Assembly (NCBI RefSeq): GCF_024733015.1
Contig: NZ_JANKJG010000013.1
Span: forward strand, 1-64,000
DNA from: Pseudosulfitobacter koreensis
Lineage (GTDB): Bacteria; Pseudomonadota; Alphaproteobacteria; Rhodobacterales; Rhodobacteraceae
Length of the DNA stretch: 64,000 nt
Reading direction: 5' to 3'
The position numbers and the translations under genes were made by a program. This document shows, piece after piece, positions 1 to 9,457 of the stretch (position 1 is the first letter of the stretch; the number at the start of each line of letters is the position of its first letter). Under the pieces are notes generated by a model. The model was not told the origin of the DNA and did no database searches. It worked only from the letters and a program-made list of their open reading frames with translations.

Positions 1-351
1 CTTGCGTCTCCGCTCCGGCCCGTCTGGCGCCCCGCCGCTGCATCACTGCGCCGCCGGTGAAGGGGGTTCTAAGTCTAACACCCAAAACCCGCAACCCCTT
101 TTTTCAACATTATGACGGTTTTCTGAACTAAGATTGAATATCTCATAAAAACAAAGCGTTACGCAGGATGAAAATTGCAGCAGAGCAGCGGTTCGTGCCT
201 GACCTTCGCTTAAATCCACGGGCTTTTCACCCAAATCAGCCCCGAAATCCGATTCACTGCCCGAGTCCTCCCCTCATTCGGGCCGAGTCACCCCAAGTTT
301 CAGGGGTGAATCGGTCCGCACGTCAGGAATCGCCCTCCTCAGCCTGCCGAT
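1..351. other. Non-coding left edge
   Basis: No convincing gene is visible. The first 60 bases are very GC-rich and the next 100 AT-rich. Read on the minus strand this resembles a promoter followed by a GC-rich stable-RNA leader running off the left edge. The small open frames here have no recognisable protein signature and no ribosome binding site. The right part carries a repeated nonamer, listed separately. Confidence 0.5.
66..94 (-). promoter_or_regulatory. Possible stable-RNA-type promoter reading leftward
   Basis: On the minus strand a TTGCGG hexamer (89-94) is followed after 17 bases by TAGAAC (66-71) and then a C-rich discriminator. A GC-rich discriminator is a known property of stringently controlled rRNA/tRNA promoters. 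The transcribed gene would lie beyond the left edge, so this is a weak prediction from pattern only. Confidence 0.25.
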
Positions 352-355
352 TCAC
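249..355. repeat. Three copies of CCGATTCAC, two direct and one inverted
   Basis: CCGATTCAC occurs at 249-257 and 347-355, and its exact complement GTGAATCGG at 306-314. The inverted pair could form a 9-bp stem. The last copy overlaps the stop codon of the M20 peptidase gene, so the array sits in its 3' flank. It may be a terminator-like structure or a small intergenic repeat. Confidence 0.5.
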
Positions 356-1491
356 GCGCCCAACCGGCAATATAGCCCCGCCGCCAGCTTTGCCCGCTCC
401 ACCAGGCTGTCGATTTCGATGTGTTCGTTCAGCGTGTGCAGCCCCTTGCCACGCACCCCGATCGAATCCAGCGTCGGCAGTCCCATGAAGCCGGTGAAGT
501 TGCCGTCCGAGCCGCCGCCCGACGATGCGCCAGACATCTCGAACCCGATCTCGCCCGCGATGTCCTGTGCCAGCGCCAGCATCGCCATCGTGCCGGGCTG
601 GTCGGGTTCCCACACCGGGCGGGTCTCGCCGCGCTTTACCTCCATGATCACGTCACCCGCGTCCGAATTCAGCGCCAGCATCTTTGCCACGCCCGCATCC
701 AACTGCCCTTGAGTCTTGGCCATCGACAGCACTTCGGCGTCGCAAACCGACGACACGCAGTTCACCCATTGGCCCGCATGGATGACCCCCAGCGAGAATG
801 TGCAATCCTCCGTCGTCATCCCCTCGATCACCGCCACCGACTTGGCCATCTCGGCAATTGCCGAGCGTCCGTCCGCCAGCGCCCAGCCTGCGTGGCTCGG
901 CTTGCCCCGCGTCTGAAGGTTGAACCGTGCAATCGCATAGCGTCCGATCACCGCTCCCCCGTCTTCGCGGGCAGGCTCGGGCACCAGGATATACTTGTGC
1001 CGTTTCGCCTCGGCCTCGATCAGCGCGCGGGTCGAGGGCGTGCCGACCTCCTCGTCGGGTGTGAACAGCACCGTCACCGGCAGCGGCGTCTCGACCCCGG
1101 CGGCCAGCAGTTTGCGCAGCGCGTCCAGGTAGACATAGTTGCCGCCCTTCATGTCCATCAGGCCGGGACCATAGCAGATGCCGCCATCACGCTTGAACGG
1201 CAGCCGCGCCAGCGTGCCCACCGGATGCACCGTATCCATGTGACCCAGCAGCAGGATGCCCCCCTGCCCCGCTTTGGGATGGGGCATCGTCGCACGCACG
1301 CTGTCGCCAAAGCCCATGCGCCCCGGAATACGTTCGACCCGCGCGCCCAGGGCGGCAAGCTCATGCTGCACCAGATCCATCATCCGGTTCACCGCGCCTG
1401 CGTCGAAGGTCGGGCTTTCGGTCTCGATCCAAGGCTTCAGCCCTTCCAGCATCTCATCGGCGTCAAAGGGCAGCTCAAGCGGATTGGTCAT
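352..1491 (-). CDS. M20 family metallopeptidase, carboxypeptidase G2-like
   Basis: Predicted zinc-dependent hydrolase of C-terminal residues or N-acyl amino acids, cytoplasmic or periplasmic unknown (no clear signal peptide). The metal-site motif GHMDTVHP lies in the N-terminal third and the catalytic/metal DEEVG motif follows about 60 residues later, both typical of the M20A/CPG2 branch; GGGSDGN near the C-terminus also fits. The frame is open 27 bases further upstream, but the ATG at 1491 is preceded by AAGGAG at 7-base spacing and gives MTNPLELPF, so I take it as the start (379 aa). It lies 78 bases downstream of another M20 gene on the same strand, so the two may be co-transcribed. The exact substrate cannot be read from the sequence. 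Confidence 0.88.
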   Translation of the reverse strand: MTNPLELPFDADEMLEGLKPWIETESPTFDAGAVNRMMDLVQHELAALGARVERIPGRMGFGDSVRATMPHPKAGQGGILLLGHMDTVHPVGTLARLPFKRDGGICYGPGLMDMKGGNYVYLDALRKLLAAGVETPLPVTVLFTPDEEVGTPSTRALIEAEAKRHKYILVPEPAREDGGAVIGRYAIARFNLQTRGKPSHAGWALADGRSAIAEMAKSVAVIEGMTTEDCTFSLGVIHAGQWVNCVSSVCDAEVLSMAKTQGQLDAGVAKMLALNSDAGDVIMEVKRGETRPVWEPDQPGTMAMLALAQDIAGEIGFEMSGASSGGGSDGNFTGFMGLPTLDSIGVRGKGLHTLNEHIEIDSLVERAKLAAGLYCRLGA

Positions 1492-1569
1492 CTTCGGTCT
1501 CCTTGGGTCCGGCGGCACTGCACCGGTTTTTCATTGCATATATATTGTCGGCAGATGATCGGCCCGGCC

Positions 1570-2736
1570 TCAGGCCTTGGGCAGGCGGCTCTCCACGATC
1601 CGCGCATAGATCGAGGCGCCGACGGGCAGGATCGCGTCATCGAGCACGAAGGCAGGATTGTGCAGCGGCACGCTGCCCGCATGACCGACACGGCAATAGG
1701 CACCGGGCACGACCTTCAGCATATCGGCGAAGTCTTCGGACCCCGTGGCCTGCTGGGTCGATTCCGACGCCATGTCGGGGCCCACCACATCCGCCGCAGC
1801 CGTGAGGTAGGCGGTGCTGAGGTCGGGATCGTTCACCAGCACGTCGAAGACATTGCGCAATTCCACCTCTATCTCGACGCCATACCCCAATGCGACCCCG
1901 CCACAGAGGTCGCGCACCCGCGCCTCGGCCATCTCGATCACCTCGTCATGGAAATACCGGATCGTACCCGCGATCGTCGCCACCCCCGGCACCACGTTAT
2001 AGGCGCTGCCCGAATTGAAGCGCGTCACCGACAGCACCAGCGGCTTGGTCGGCGGGACGTTGCGGCTGACCACCGACTGCAACTGCTGCACCAGCGTGGT
2101 GCCGATCACGATGGGGTCCTGCGACTGGTGCGGCATCGCGGCGTGGCTGCCCGTGCCCTTGATCGTGATGTCGAAGAAACTGGCACCTGCCATCGCGGGC
2201 CCCGGTGTCACGCTGACCACGCCGGGCTCGGAATTGGGATCGTTGTGCATCCCATAGATCTCGTCGCAGGGGAACTTCTCGAACAGCCCTTCGGCGATCA
2301 TTCGGCGCGCACCGCCCAGCCCCTCTTCGGCGGGCTGAAAGATCAGCACCACGGTGCCGTCGAAATTGCGGGTGTCCGCCAGATAGCGCGCGGCCCCCAG
2401 CAGCATCGTGGTGTGCCCGTCGTGGCCGCAGGCGTGCATCCGACCGGGATTGGTCGACTGAAAGGCCACACCAGATGCTTCCTCGATCGGCAGCGCGTCC
2501 ATATCCGCGCGCAGGCCGACGCGGCGGTTGCCGCCGCCCTGCCCCTTGATCAGAGCCACGACACCGGTGCCGCCCAATCCTGTGTGCACCTCGTCCACGC
2601 CGTAACTGCGCAGCGTGTCCGCGACGATGCCGCTGGTGCGCACTTCCTCGAACCCCAGTTCGGGGTGCGCGTGAAAATCCTGCCGGATGGCGGTCAGTTC
2701 TTCGGCAAAGGCTGCGATTGCGGGAATGACGCTCAT
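1570..2736 (-). CDS. M20 aminoacylase/amidohydrolase (HipO-like)
   Basis: 388-residue zinc amidohydrolase of the hippurate hydrolase / N-acyl-L-amino-acid hydrolase group (M20D). Visible motifs are RADMDALPI, the metal-binding ACGHDGH and the catalytic QPAEEG, in the usual order, plus GSEDF near the C-terminus. Length is normal for the family. It probably removes acyl groups from N-acylated amino acids or cleaves peptide conjugates in the cytoplasm. It is first in a probable two-gene unit with the CPG2-like peptidase downstream. The two share only the superfamily fold, so they are not a recent duplication. Confidence 0.9.
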   Translation of the reverse strand: MSVIPAIAAFAEELTAIRQDFHAHPELGFEEVRTSGIVADTLRSYGVDEVHTGLGGTGVVALIKGQGGGNRRVGLRADMDALPIEEASGVAFQSTNPGRMHACGHDGHTTMLLGAARYLADTRNFDGTVVLIFQPAEEGLGGARRMIAEGLFEKFPCDEIYGMHNDPNSEPGVVSVTPGPAMAGASFFDITIKGTGSHAAMPHQSQDPIVIGTTLVQQLQSVVSRNVPPTKPLVLSVTRFNSGSAYNVVPGVATIAGTIRYFHDEVIEMAEARVRDLCGGVALGYGVEIEVELRNVFDVLVNDPDLSTAYLTAAADVVGPDMASESTQQATGSEDFADMLKVVPGAYCRVGHAGSVPLHNPAFVLDDAILPVGASIYARIVESRLPKA

Positions 2737-3061
2737 GGTGTGGCTCTCTCATGGGGGCGCGGCTGTCGCGGGCGCGCGGATGGTGCGATGGTCCGACGGG
2801 TACACCGGACCGCTTGCCGCCACTTTGAACGATCTGGATTTGATGTCCACCGCGCAGATCATCCCGCGCCGTGACGTCTTGCCGATGGCCCCCGCTCGGC
2901 GCCCCACACACTGCGCGCATCATCAGCTTGTGAGCGGAGATTGGCCCGGCAGGCCTGTCCGCGCGACCGACACGGGCTATAGTCCTTTGCAGGCCAATGC
3001 TATAGTGCCTGTCCGGTGGCGCTGAATGCGGCGCCCCAGAAATCGGAGAGCCTGAACCGGC
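2737..3061. other. Divergent intergenic region between M20 and pqi operons
   Basis: No gene is visible in these 325 bases. They must hold promoters for both directions. Close to the pqi start the octamer GCTATAGT occurs twice (2976-2983 and 2999-3006), and GCCTGTCC occurs twice (2953-2960 and 3007-3014), giving a tandem duplication of a -10-like element. No -35 is convincing. A GGAGAG sequence precedes the first pqiA ATG at a long spacing. Confidence 0.4.
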
Positions 3062-3715
3062 ATGTCGCCTGATCAGTTGGAACACACCACGCCCGATGCC
3101 GCAGCGATCAAGGACCTGATCGGCTGTCCGCATTGCGATGCGCTCTATGTCGTGCGCCTGCCTGAACACGGCGGACGCGCGGTCTGTACCCATTGCCACA
3201 CCGTGCTGATCGCTCCGCGCAAGAAAGCCGGCAAGAAGATGATCGCGCTGACGCTGACGGTGATGATCCTGGTGATCGCGGCGATGTTCTTTCCGTTCAT
3301 CGACATCAACGCCAGCGGCTTCGGCAACTCGACCTCGATCCTGGATGCGGCATCAAGCTTTCGGTCGGGCTATATGGTGTTCCTGTCGGTCCTGGTGGCG
3401 GCGGCGATCCTGTTCGTTCCGCTCTTGCGCACCATTCTCACGCTCTACGTGCTGGTGCCCGTGGTGCGCGACCGCCCGCCGCTGCCGCACGCCCGCCGTG
3501 CGTTTCGCTGGTCGCAAGAGCTGAAACCCTGGGCGATGGCCGAGATCTTCGCGATTGGCTGCGCCGTGGCGCTGGTCAAGGTGCAGGATCTTGCGCATGT
3601 CGGCCTCGGGCCCGCATTCTGGATGTTCGCCGCTCTGGTGGTCCTGGTTCTTATCAATGATAACTTTTTGTGTACGTGGTCAGTATGGAAGTCGCTGGAG
3701 CTGGAAGAAGACTGA
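3062..3715 (+). CDS. pqiA: PqiA-type membrane protein, first half
   Basis: 217-residue integral membrane protein of the paraquat-inducible protein A family. In Enterobacteria PqiA is the inner-membrane partner of the MCE protein PqiB in lipid traffic across the envelope. An N-terminal cytoplasmic zinc-ribbon-like pair is visible (CPHC near residue 21 and CTHC near residue 45), followed by about four hydrophobic segments beginning at KKMIALTLTVMIL. E. coli PqiA is about twice as long and contains two such units. Here the two units are separate genes, this one and the one at 3685, which overlaps its 3' end by 31 bases. It is first gene of a pqiA-pqiA-pqiB-pqiC operon. Confidence 0.85.
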   Translation: MSPDQLEHTTPDAAAIKDLIGCPHCDALYVVRLPEHGGRAVCTHCHTVLIAPRKKAGKKMIALTLTVMILVIAAMFFPFIDINASGFGNSTSILDAASSFRSGYMVFLSVLVAAAILFVPLLRTILTLYVLVPVVRDRPPLPHARRAFRWSQELKPWAMAEIFAIGCAVALVKVQDLAHVGLGPAFWMFAALVVLVLINDNFLCTWSVWKSLELEED

Positions 3716-4329
3716 CAGCGCGCGAGGCAGGCCTCGTGGCTTGCAGGCGCTGTTCGCGGGTCTGGCCGATGGGTCAGGCGCGCTGCGATCGCTGTGGCAG
3801 CAAGCTGGTCTCGCGGGACACGCGCAGCCTGCAAAAGGTCTGGGCGTGGTGGATCGCGGGCGTCATCGCCTATATCCCCGCCAATATCTATCCGATGCTT
3901 GTGACCAACACGCTGGTCTACCGCTCGGAAAACACCATCGTCGGCGGCGCGGTCGAGGTGGCGCATCATGGTGCCTACGGCGTGGCGGCGATCATCCTGA
4001 TTGCCAGCGTGCTGATCCCGGTGGGCAAGTTCCTGGCCATCGCGTTTCTGGCGATCACCGCGCAGCGCGGCACCAGTGTCACCCCCCGCGCCCGCACCCA
4101 CCTGTTCGAGATCGTCGAATTCATCGGCCGCTGGTCGATGATCGACGTCTTCGTCGTGGCGATCCTGTCGTCGCTCGTGCAACTGTCTGTCGTCGCCTCG
4201 ATCCGTCCGGGGCCTGCGGCGTTGACCTTTGCGATATCCGTCATCTGCACCATGCTGTCGGCCCAGTCCTTTGATTCACGACTGATCTGGGATGCCGTAA
4301 GCCGTCAACAACCCCGAAAGACCCCCTGA
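3685..4329 (+). CDS. pqiA: PqiA-type membrane protein, second half
   Basis: About 214 residues, corresponding to the second unit of a full-length PqiA. It opens with two CxxC pairs (CRRC, CDRC) that form a zinc-ribbon-like domain, then four hydrophobic stretches; the IPANIYPML motif is characteristic of PqiA/YebS proteins. The start is uncertain: ATG at 3685 lies inside the previous gene, GTG at 3670 is also in frame, and neither has a strong ribosome binding site, so translational coupling is likely. The stop is followed after three bases by the pqiB ATG. Predicted to form a complex with the first PqiA half and PqiB in the inner membrane. Confidence 0.82.
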   Translation: MEVAGAGRRLTAREAGLVACRRCSRVWPMGQARCDRCGSKLVSRDTRSLQKVWAWWIAGVIAYIPANIYPMLVTNTLVYRSENTIVGGAVEVAHHGAYGVAAIILIASVLIPVGKFLAIAFLAITAQRGTSVTPRARTHLFEIVEFIGRWSMIDVFVVAILSSLVQLSVVASIRPGPAALTFAISVICTMLSAQSFDSRLIWDAVSRQQPRKTP

Positions 4330-4332
4330 TAT

Positions 4333-6432
4333 ATGTCCGATCCGCGCACACCGACGCCTGAAAATATCCCCGTGCACGAGGGCAGGCCCTCGATCTGGGA
4401 ACGTATATCGTTCATCTGGCTGATCCCGATCGTGGCCTTGGTGGTCGCGCTTGGGGCCGCGTGGAACAACTACAACTCCCAAGGGCCGCTGATCGAAATC
4501 ACCTTCGAAAACGCCGCAGGCGTAAAGGCGGACGAGACCGAATTGCGCTTTCGCGACATCCGCGTGGGGCTGGTCGAAGAGGTCGGCTTTTCCGAAGACC
4601 TGAAACAGGTTCAGGTCAGCGTGCGCGTCGCAAAAGAGCTGAGCCCGTTCATCGACGCCTCCGCCGTGTTCTGGATCGTGCGCCCCGAAGTGTCGGCCCA
4701 GGGGGTGACGGGCCTCGATACCGTGCTGTCGGGCGTCTATATCCAGGGCGCATGGGACGGCACGCCCGAAGGGTTCAGAACCGCCTTCGAGGGCCAGTCG
4801 AACCCGCCGCTCTTGGACTCGGGCCGCGAGGGCATCAGCTTTACCCTGCGCTCGACCGACAGCCTGCCCACCGCGAACACGCCGATCCTCTACAAGGGCG
4901 TGCAGGTCGGTCAGGTCGCCGGGGCAGAAATCAATGCAGACGGCAGCGGCGTCACGGCCCCGGCGGTGATCTACGAACCTTTCACTCAGCTGGTGACATC
5001 CGGCACGCGCTTTTGGGATGTGTCGGGCTTTTCCTTCTCGCTGGGCGCGTCGGGCGCGCGGCTGAACTTCGACAGTTTCGCCTCGCTTATTTCGGGCGGT
5101 GTCACCTTCGAAACCATGGGATCGGGCGGTGATCCATTGACCGACGCCGCGGTGTTCGAGCTGTTTCCCAGCGAAGAAACCGCGCGCGACGACTTTCTCG
5201 TCGAAGGCGATGGCGACGATTCAAGCGTGACGCTGACCATGATATTCGAACAGAACCTCGCAGGGCTGACCCCCGGCGCGCCCGTCGAACTGGGCGGCCT
5301 GCGCGTGGGCGAGGTGACATCGCTGACCGGCATCGTCGATGCGGACCGCTTTGGCGACGACGACGTGCGGCTGCTGACCACCATGCGCATCAACCCCAGC
5401 CGGATCGGTCTGGGGGAGGAAGCGGGCGACGACGATCTGCTGGATTTCCTCAGCCGGCGTGTGGCCGACGGGCTGCGCGGGCAGCTGACCAATGCATCGC
5501 TTTTGACCGGCGCGTTGAAAATCCGCCTGATCGACGTCGAAGGGGCCGAAGACGCAACGCTTGATCTGGACGCCGATCCTTATCCCGTGCTGCCCACCAC
5601 CGAAGCCGACATCACCGATGTCGCGACCTCGGCGCAGGGTGTGTTGCAACGGGTGAACGATCTGCCCATCGAAGAAGTCATGCAATCCGCGATCGGTTTC
5701 CTCGACAACGCCACCGCCCTCGTGGGGTCGCAGGCGCTGCAAGATGCGCCCGAAGAGCTGCGCGGCATCCTGTCGGCAGCGCGCGGCGTGGTCGAGGGCG
5801 AAGAGCTTCAGGCGATCCCCGGCCAGGTTTCGGTTGTGCTGAGGGATCTGGAACAGATCTCGGGCAAGCTGAACACCATCGTCACCGAAATCGAGCGTCG
5901 CAACGTGATCGACCAGCTGATCGGTGCCATCGCAAGCGTCGAAGAGGCCGCAGGCGGGCTACCCGGCATCGTCGAGCAGGCAGGTGCCATTCTGGACGAC
6001 GCCGAAGAGGTGTCGATCAAGACCCTTGCCGACCGCACCACAAGCCTGATCGCCGCAGCCGAGGCGCTGATCGACCAGCCCTCGACCCGCGCACTGCCGC
6101 AAGAGCTGAACGAGGCGCTGGAACAGTTGAACCTCACGCTTGCAGAGCTGCGCGAAGGCGGTCTGGTGAACAACGCCAACGCCACGCTTGCCTCTGCGCG
6201 CGACGCGGCCTCTGCGGTGGAAGAGGCAACCGGGCTGCTGCCCGGCATCGCAGAACAGTTGCGCAGCGTCGCCAATCAGGCCGGTGCGACCCTCAGCACC
6301 TACGGGCGGGAATCGCAATTCTCGCGCGAAACCAGTGCCGCATTGCGCCAGATCGAGGCGGCTGCCTCTGCCATCGAACGGCTGGCGCGCGCCATTGAAC
6401 GCAATCCAAACTCGCTAATCCTGGGACGGTAA
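4333..6432 (+). CDS. pqiB: PqiB, MCE-domain intermembrane lipid transport protein
   Basis: 699-residue protein with one N-terminal transmembrane anchor (ISFIWLIPIVALVVALGAAW, about residues 23-42). Three MCE/MlaD-like domains follow, beginning near residues 47, 167 and 297. After about residue 430 comes a long C-terminal helical region rich in Ala, Glu, Leu and Gln that fits the coiled-coil needle of PqiB. In E. coli PqiB forms a hexameric periplasmic tube linking inner and outer membranes for lipid passage. Length is larger than E. coli PqiB (about 550), mostly through the extended helical tail. It lies between pqiA and pqiC, the standard operon order. Confidence 0.9.
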   Translation: MSDPRTPTPENIPVHEGRPSIWERISFIWLIPIVALVVALGAAWNNYNSQGPLIEITFENAAGVKADETELRFRDIRVGLVEEVGFSEDLKQVQVSVRVAKELSPFIDASAVFWIVRPEVSAQGVTGLDTVLSGVYIQGAWDGTPEGFRTAFEGQSNPPLLDSGREGISFTLRSTDSLPTANTPILYKGVQVGQVAGAEINADGSGVTAPAVIYEPFTQLVTSGTRFWDVSGFSFSLGASGARLNFDSFASLISGGVTFETMGSGGDPLTDAAVFELFPSEETARDDFLVEGDGDDSSVTLTMIFEQNLAGLTPGAPVELGGLRVGEVTSLTGIVDADRFGDDDVRLLTTMRINPSRIGLGEEAGDDDLLDFLSRRVADGLRGQLTNASLLTGALKIRLIDVEGAEDATLDLDADPYPVLPTTEADITDVATSAQGVLQRVNDLPIEEVMQSAIGFLDNATALVGSQALQDAPEELRGILSAARGVVEGEELQAIPGQVSVVLRDLEQISGKLNTIVTEIERRNVIDQLIGAIASVEEAAGGLPGIVEQAGAILDDAEEVSIKTLADRTTSLIAAAEALIDQPSTRALPQELNEALEQLNLTLAELREGGLVNNANATLASARDAASAVEEATGLLPGIAEQLRSVANQAGATLSTYGRESQFSRETSAALRQIEAAASAIERLARAIERNPNSLILGR

Positions 6433-6436
6433 AACT

Positions 6437-7003
6437 ATGATGATGATCAACACAGGCAGGATCGCTGCCCTTGGCCTTGCAACGCTGCTGGCGGCCTGCT
6501 CGACCGAAGTGCGGGTCGCAGCCCCCGTGGTCGCACCCGAAACGCGGATCGCGTCCAGCTTTTCCAGTCTGGAAGTGTCCGAAGTGACATTGCCCAGCTA
6601 TGCCGCCGCCGAAGATATCTATTTCCGCGCCGCGGATGGCGCAATCTCTCCCACCGGCACGCTTTGGGCCGACCTTCCGGCGCGCGCGATCACGCTGCAA
6701 CTTTCGCGCGATCTGGGCGCGATCACCGGCGTGACGGTGGCCCCCGCACCCTGGCCGTTTCGTGAATTCCCTGCGGCCAAGGTTGACGTGCGGATCGAGG
6801 AACTGCTGGCCACCGCCGAGGGCGTCTTTTTGCTGTCGGGTCAGTATTTCGTCGCCCCCGAAGCAGGCGGGCGCGCGTCGGCGCAGTCCTTTGCCATCGC
6901 AGAACCCATAGCGGGCGGCCCGACACCTGCCGCCGCCATCGCGTCCGCACGCGGGCGGGCTGTGGCGGAACTGGCCGAGACCATCGCGCGCCGCGGACTT
7001 TGA
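6437..7003 (+). CDS. pqiC: PqiC, outer-membrane lipoprotein
   Basis: 188 residues with a lipoprotein signal: hydrophobic GRIAALGLATLLAAC with a lipobox LAAC and acylated Cys at 21. The mature part fits the PqiC / ABC-type transport auxiliary lipoprotein family, including the motif RAITLQLSRDLG and a final AVAELAETIARRGL helix. PqiC anchors the distal end of the PqiB needle at the outer membrane. It follows pqiB by four bases and closes the operon. A strong hairpin follows the stop. Confidence 0.85.
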   Translation: MMMINTGRIAALGLATLLAACSTEVRVAAPVVAPETRIASSFSSLEVSEVTLPSYAAAEDIYFRAADGAISPTGTLWADLPARAITLQLSRDLGAITGVTVAPAPWPFREFPAAKVDVRIEELLATAEGVFLLSGQYFVAPEAGGRASAQSFAIAEPIAGGPTPAAAIASARGRAVAELAETIARRGL

Positions 7004-7008
7004 TGTGA

Positions 7009-7047
7009 CCGCAGGCATCCCCAGCCTGTCGCCGGGGGTGCCTGCGG
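7009..7047. terminator. Hairpin between convergent pqiC and dabA
   Basis: CCGCAGGCA (7009-7017) pairs with TGCCTGCGG (7039-7047), extended inward by TCCCC against GGGGG to a stem of about 14 bp with an 11-base loop. It lies exactly between two convergent stop codons. There is no T-tract on either side, so it is a bidirectional terminator candidate or an mRNA 3' stabiliser. Confidence 0.6.
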
Positions 7048-7051
7048 GGGT

Positions 7052-9457
7052 TCAGGCGGCCTCGCGCTCGCCTTCAGGGTGCGCAACGGCGGACCATTTC
7101 AGATCGCCGTCATAGCGTTGCGCCATCTGGCCCTTGGCATCCAGCAGGAACAGGTGCAGCCAGCCGTTGTCGAACAGCGCGCGCACATTCGGGTGCCGCT
7201 CCAGAATGTCGGTCACCGCTTCGGCGGGCGCTTCGATGCAGACAGACAGGCGCAGCGGATCATGTACATATTCCGCCCCATTATGTACAGATTGCCAGGG
7301 CAGACCCGCGCGCAGGGTGCCGCCATTGCCCTCGACCACACCGATGCCCCCCGTCACGTTGTGCAGCAGCTTGTTGCCCGCACCGAACATCTGCGGTGCC
7401 ACGACCGACCCGTAATATTGCAGGCTGATCCAGCTGGCGACGACCACGGGCGCAGTCAGGATCAACTCGAGCACGCCAAAGCCGTCATCCTGTTGCCAGT
7501 CGTAGTCATGCAGGAATGCGCGGCCATTCAACGCCTTGCCCCGTGTCCGGTGGCGCGGTGCCGCGATGAACGCATTGCAGCCAGCCAGCGCCCACTCGGG
7601 GCGGGTTTCGGCCCAGTCGGCGCTGCGTCTGGCCACCGTCCCGGCCTCGGCCCGAGGCAGCCGCAACGCCCGTTCGGTCCGCGCCAGCGTGCCCGCCGCC
7701 GCAAGCCAGTTTCTGGCTTTGTCCAGCTTCGTGCCGGACGCAAGGTGACCCGGATCTGACGCAAACAGCGTGACGTCGTCGGTGGTGGTATCGTGCAGCG
7801 CGCCGACAAAGACCGTGTCGGCGGGGATGGAAATTCCATTCTGCGCCAGCCCCTTGCGCACCTCTGCGTCGTTCAGCAGCCCAGCCAGCAGGCGCGCGTT
7901 CACGTCGCCCTTGTAGCCGCCGCAGGCCCCGCAATGCAGGGCACTGGCGTGGGGGTTGTTGACCACGCTGGCACCGTGCCCGACCAGCAGGACCAGCGGC
8001 GCGAACCCGTCAGCCAGCGACATCGCCCGCAAGATCTTGGCCGCCGCCGCGATCCTGTCGGACAGGGCGAAATCATCGCTGAACTGCGGTGCGTGCGGCG
8101 CATTCTGCGCGTCCGCAGGCCGCCCCAGCGCATCGCGGAGCAGCTTGGCCACATAGACCGGACCTGCCGCCTCGACGAAGGCAAAGGAAGACACCGCCGC
8201 CAGCTTGAACCGCCCCCAGGCCCGTTCGGCCCGCGCCCGCAGGCGCGCAGCCGTGTCCGCATGTGCCGCATTGGCGGGTGTCGCCGTCGTGTGCAGCACT
8301 GGGTTCAACAGCACCGGCAACCGCGCCTCGTCCACGTCCGAGGCAAAGTCGCGGTGCGCCGGGGTCAGGCCGAAAAATCCCGCAAAGCCAATAGTTTGGA
8401 TCGCAGGATCGACGCTTTCCAAGGCCCGCCGAAACACCTCTGAACGGACGTCGATGCAAAATGCGGCCTGCAACACGAGCCGGTCCTGCGGTGTGTCCTG
8501 GGCCGGAGCGGACAGGGTGACGGCAAGCGCGCGTTGTGCTGCGCGCTCTGCCGCGTCCTGCAGGACACCGGCGGCGATCTGTTCTGCTGTCGCTTCGGGC
8601 GGCGTGGCGTGAACCGCGCAAACCTCGGCCCAGCGCGCGGCGATCTGCGGCGCGTATTGCGCCAGCAGCGCCTTTTCCCACGTCAGCCGGATCGCCAGCA
8701 TGTCGGTGGTGATGGGATCGGTCGCCCCCGAAAGCTCTGCCTGCCAGAGCCGCTGGCGCGCCAGTTGCGCCCAGCCGCCCATGCCCATCAGGAGTTGGTG
8801 GAAATAGGTCGCGGCGGCATCCGGGCTCAGCTTGAGTGACGCGCAGGACAGCGCAAGGGCAGCGCGTGCCTGTGCGGGCATGGCGGCGACCATGCCTGCG
8901 AACCCGGCAAGCCCTGCAATCTCGGGCGTGAGGTCCCGGCTGGCAAAGACCTGCCAGCTTTCGTACGCGCCGACCCCCGGTGCGACCTGCCACAGCGCCT
9001 GACCTGCATCGAAATGCCCGGCGGCCCAGGCCCCGATCCGGTCCTCGATCAGACCGGGCCAGTCGATGCCCGAAGCCTCTGCCGCCAGATGCGCGATGGT
9101 GGGCAAAGCGGTGGGCGCGGCATCGGTGGCCGCTGCCGCAGCCTTGAGCGCGGCCAAGTCGTCCGGCGCACCGGCAGGCGCTGCTGCCAGTGCCGCCATC
9201 AGGTCGGCGTCGTTGATGGTGCCATCGGCGATACGTGTGTGATACCACCTGTTCGGCATCGTCACGCGCAGGCCTGCGACCCGCCCCAGCAGAGCGGAGG
9301 TCTGCGCGAGGGTCAGCTCGGTCTGTCCCAGGAACGGGTTCACCGCGACCGATGCAGCGAGCGGCCAGAGCGGTGGAATGGCGCGGCTGGCGGTCTCGGA
9401 GGATGCGATAAACTCGAGATCGGTGCCCGAATGGCCGGAAAAGCTGTGCGTCTTCAT
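7052..9457 (-). CDS. dabA: DabA, carbonic-anhydrase-like subunit of the DAB inorganic carbon pump
   Basis: 801-residue protein of the UPF0753/DUF2309 family. DabA works with DabB to convert CO2 to bicarbonate in an ion-gradient-driven, vectorial way at the cytoplasmic face of the membrane. The residues equivalent to the zinc site of the characterised enzyme are present: Cys334 and Asp336 in FCIDVRS, His494 in LVGHGAS and Cys509 in LHCGACGG. The last two are 15 apart, as in the known protein. The frame stays open far upstream, but the ATG at 9457 has AGGAG seven bases before it and overlaps the dabB stop (ATGA), so it is the start. Co-transcribed with dabB and divergent from a LysR gene. Confidence 0.93.
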   Translation of the reverse strand: MKTHSFSGHSGTDLEFIASSETASRAIPPLWPLAASVAVNPFLGQTELTLAQTSALLGRVAGLRVTMPNRWYHTRIADGTINDADLMAALAAAPAGAPDDLAALKAAAAATDAAPTALPTIAHLAAEASGIDWPGLIEDRIGAWAAGHFDAGQALWQVAPGVGAYESWQVFASRDLTPEIAGLAGFAGMVAAMPAQARAALALSCASLKLSPDAAATYFHQLLMGMGGWAQLARQRLWQAELSGATDPITTDMLAIRLTWEKALLAQYAPQIAARWAEVCAVHATPPEATAEQIAAGVLQDAAERAAQRALAVTLSAPAQDTPQDRLVLQAAFCIDVRSEVFRRALESVDPAIQTIGFAGFFGLTPAHRDFASDVDEARLPVLLNPVLHTTATPANAAHADTAARLRARAERAWGRFKLAAVSSFAFVEAAGPVYVAKLLRDALGRPADAQNAPHAPQFSDDFALSDRIAAAAKILRAMSLADGFAPLVLLVGHGASVVNNPHASALHCGACGGYKGDVNARLLAGLLNDAEVRKGLAQNGISIPADTVFVGALHDTTTDDVTLFASDPGHLASGTKLDKARNWLAAAGTLARTERALRLPRAEAGTVARRSADWAETRPEWALAGCNAFIAAPRHRTRGKALNGRAFLHDYDWQQDDGFGVLELILTAPVVVASWISLQYYGSVVAPQMFGAGNKLLHNVTGGIGVVEGNGGTLRAGLPWQSVHNGAEYVHDPLRLSVCIEAPAEAVTDILERHPNVRALFDNGWLHLFLLDAKGQMAQRYDGDLKWSAVAHPEGEREAA

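Noticed and set aside
421-2874. Very long open frame on the plus strand opposite two M20 genes
   Set aside because: It is antisense to two genes with intact catalytic motifs and good ribosome binding sites. Its composition (many His, Arg, Gln) is typical of the shadow of GC-rich coding DNA.
2687-3025. 112-codon frame between the M20 and pqi genes
   Set aside because: It starts inside the M20 gene on the opposite strand, has no ribosome binding site and covers the expected promoters.
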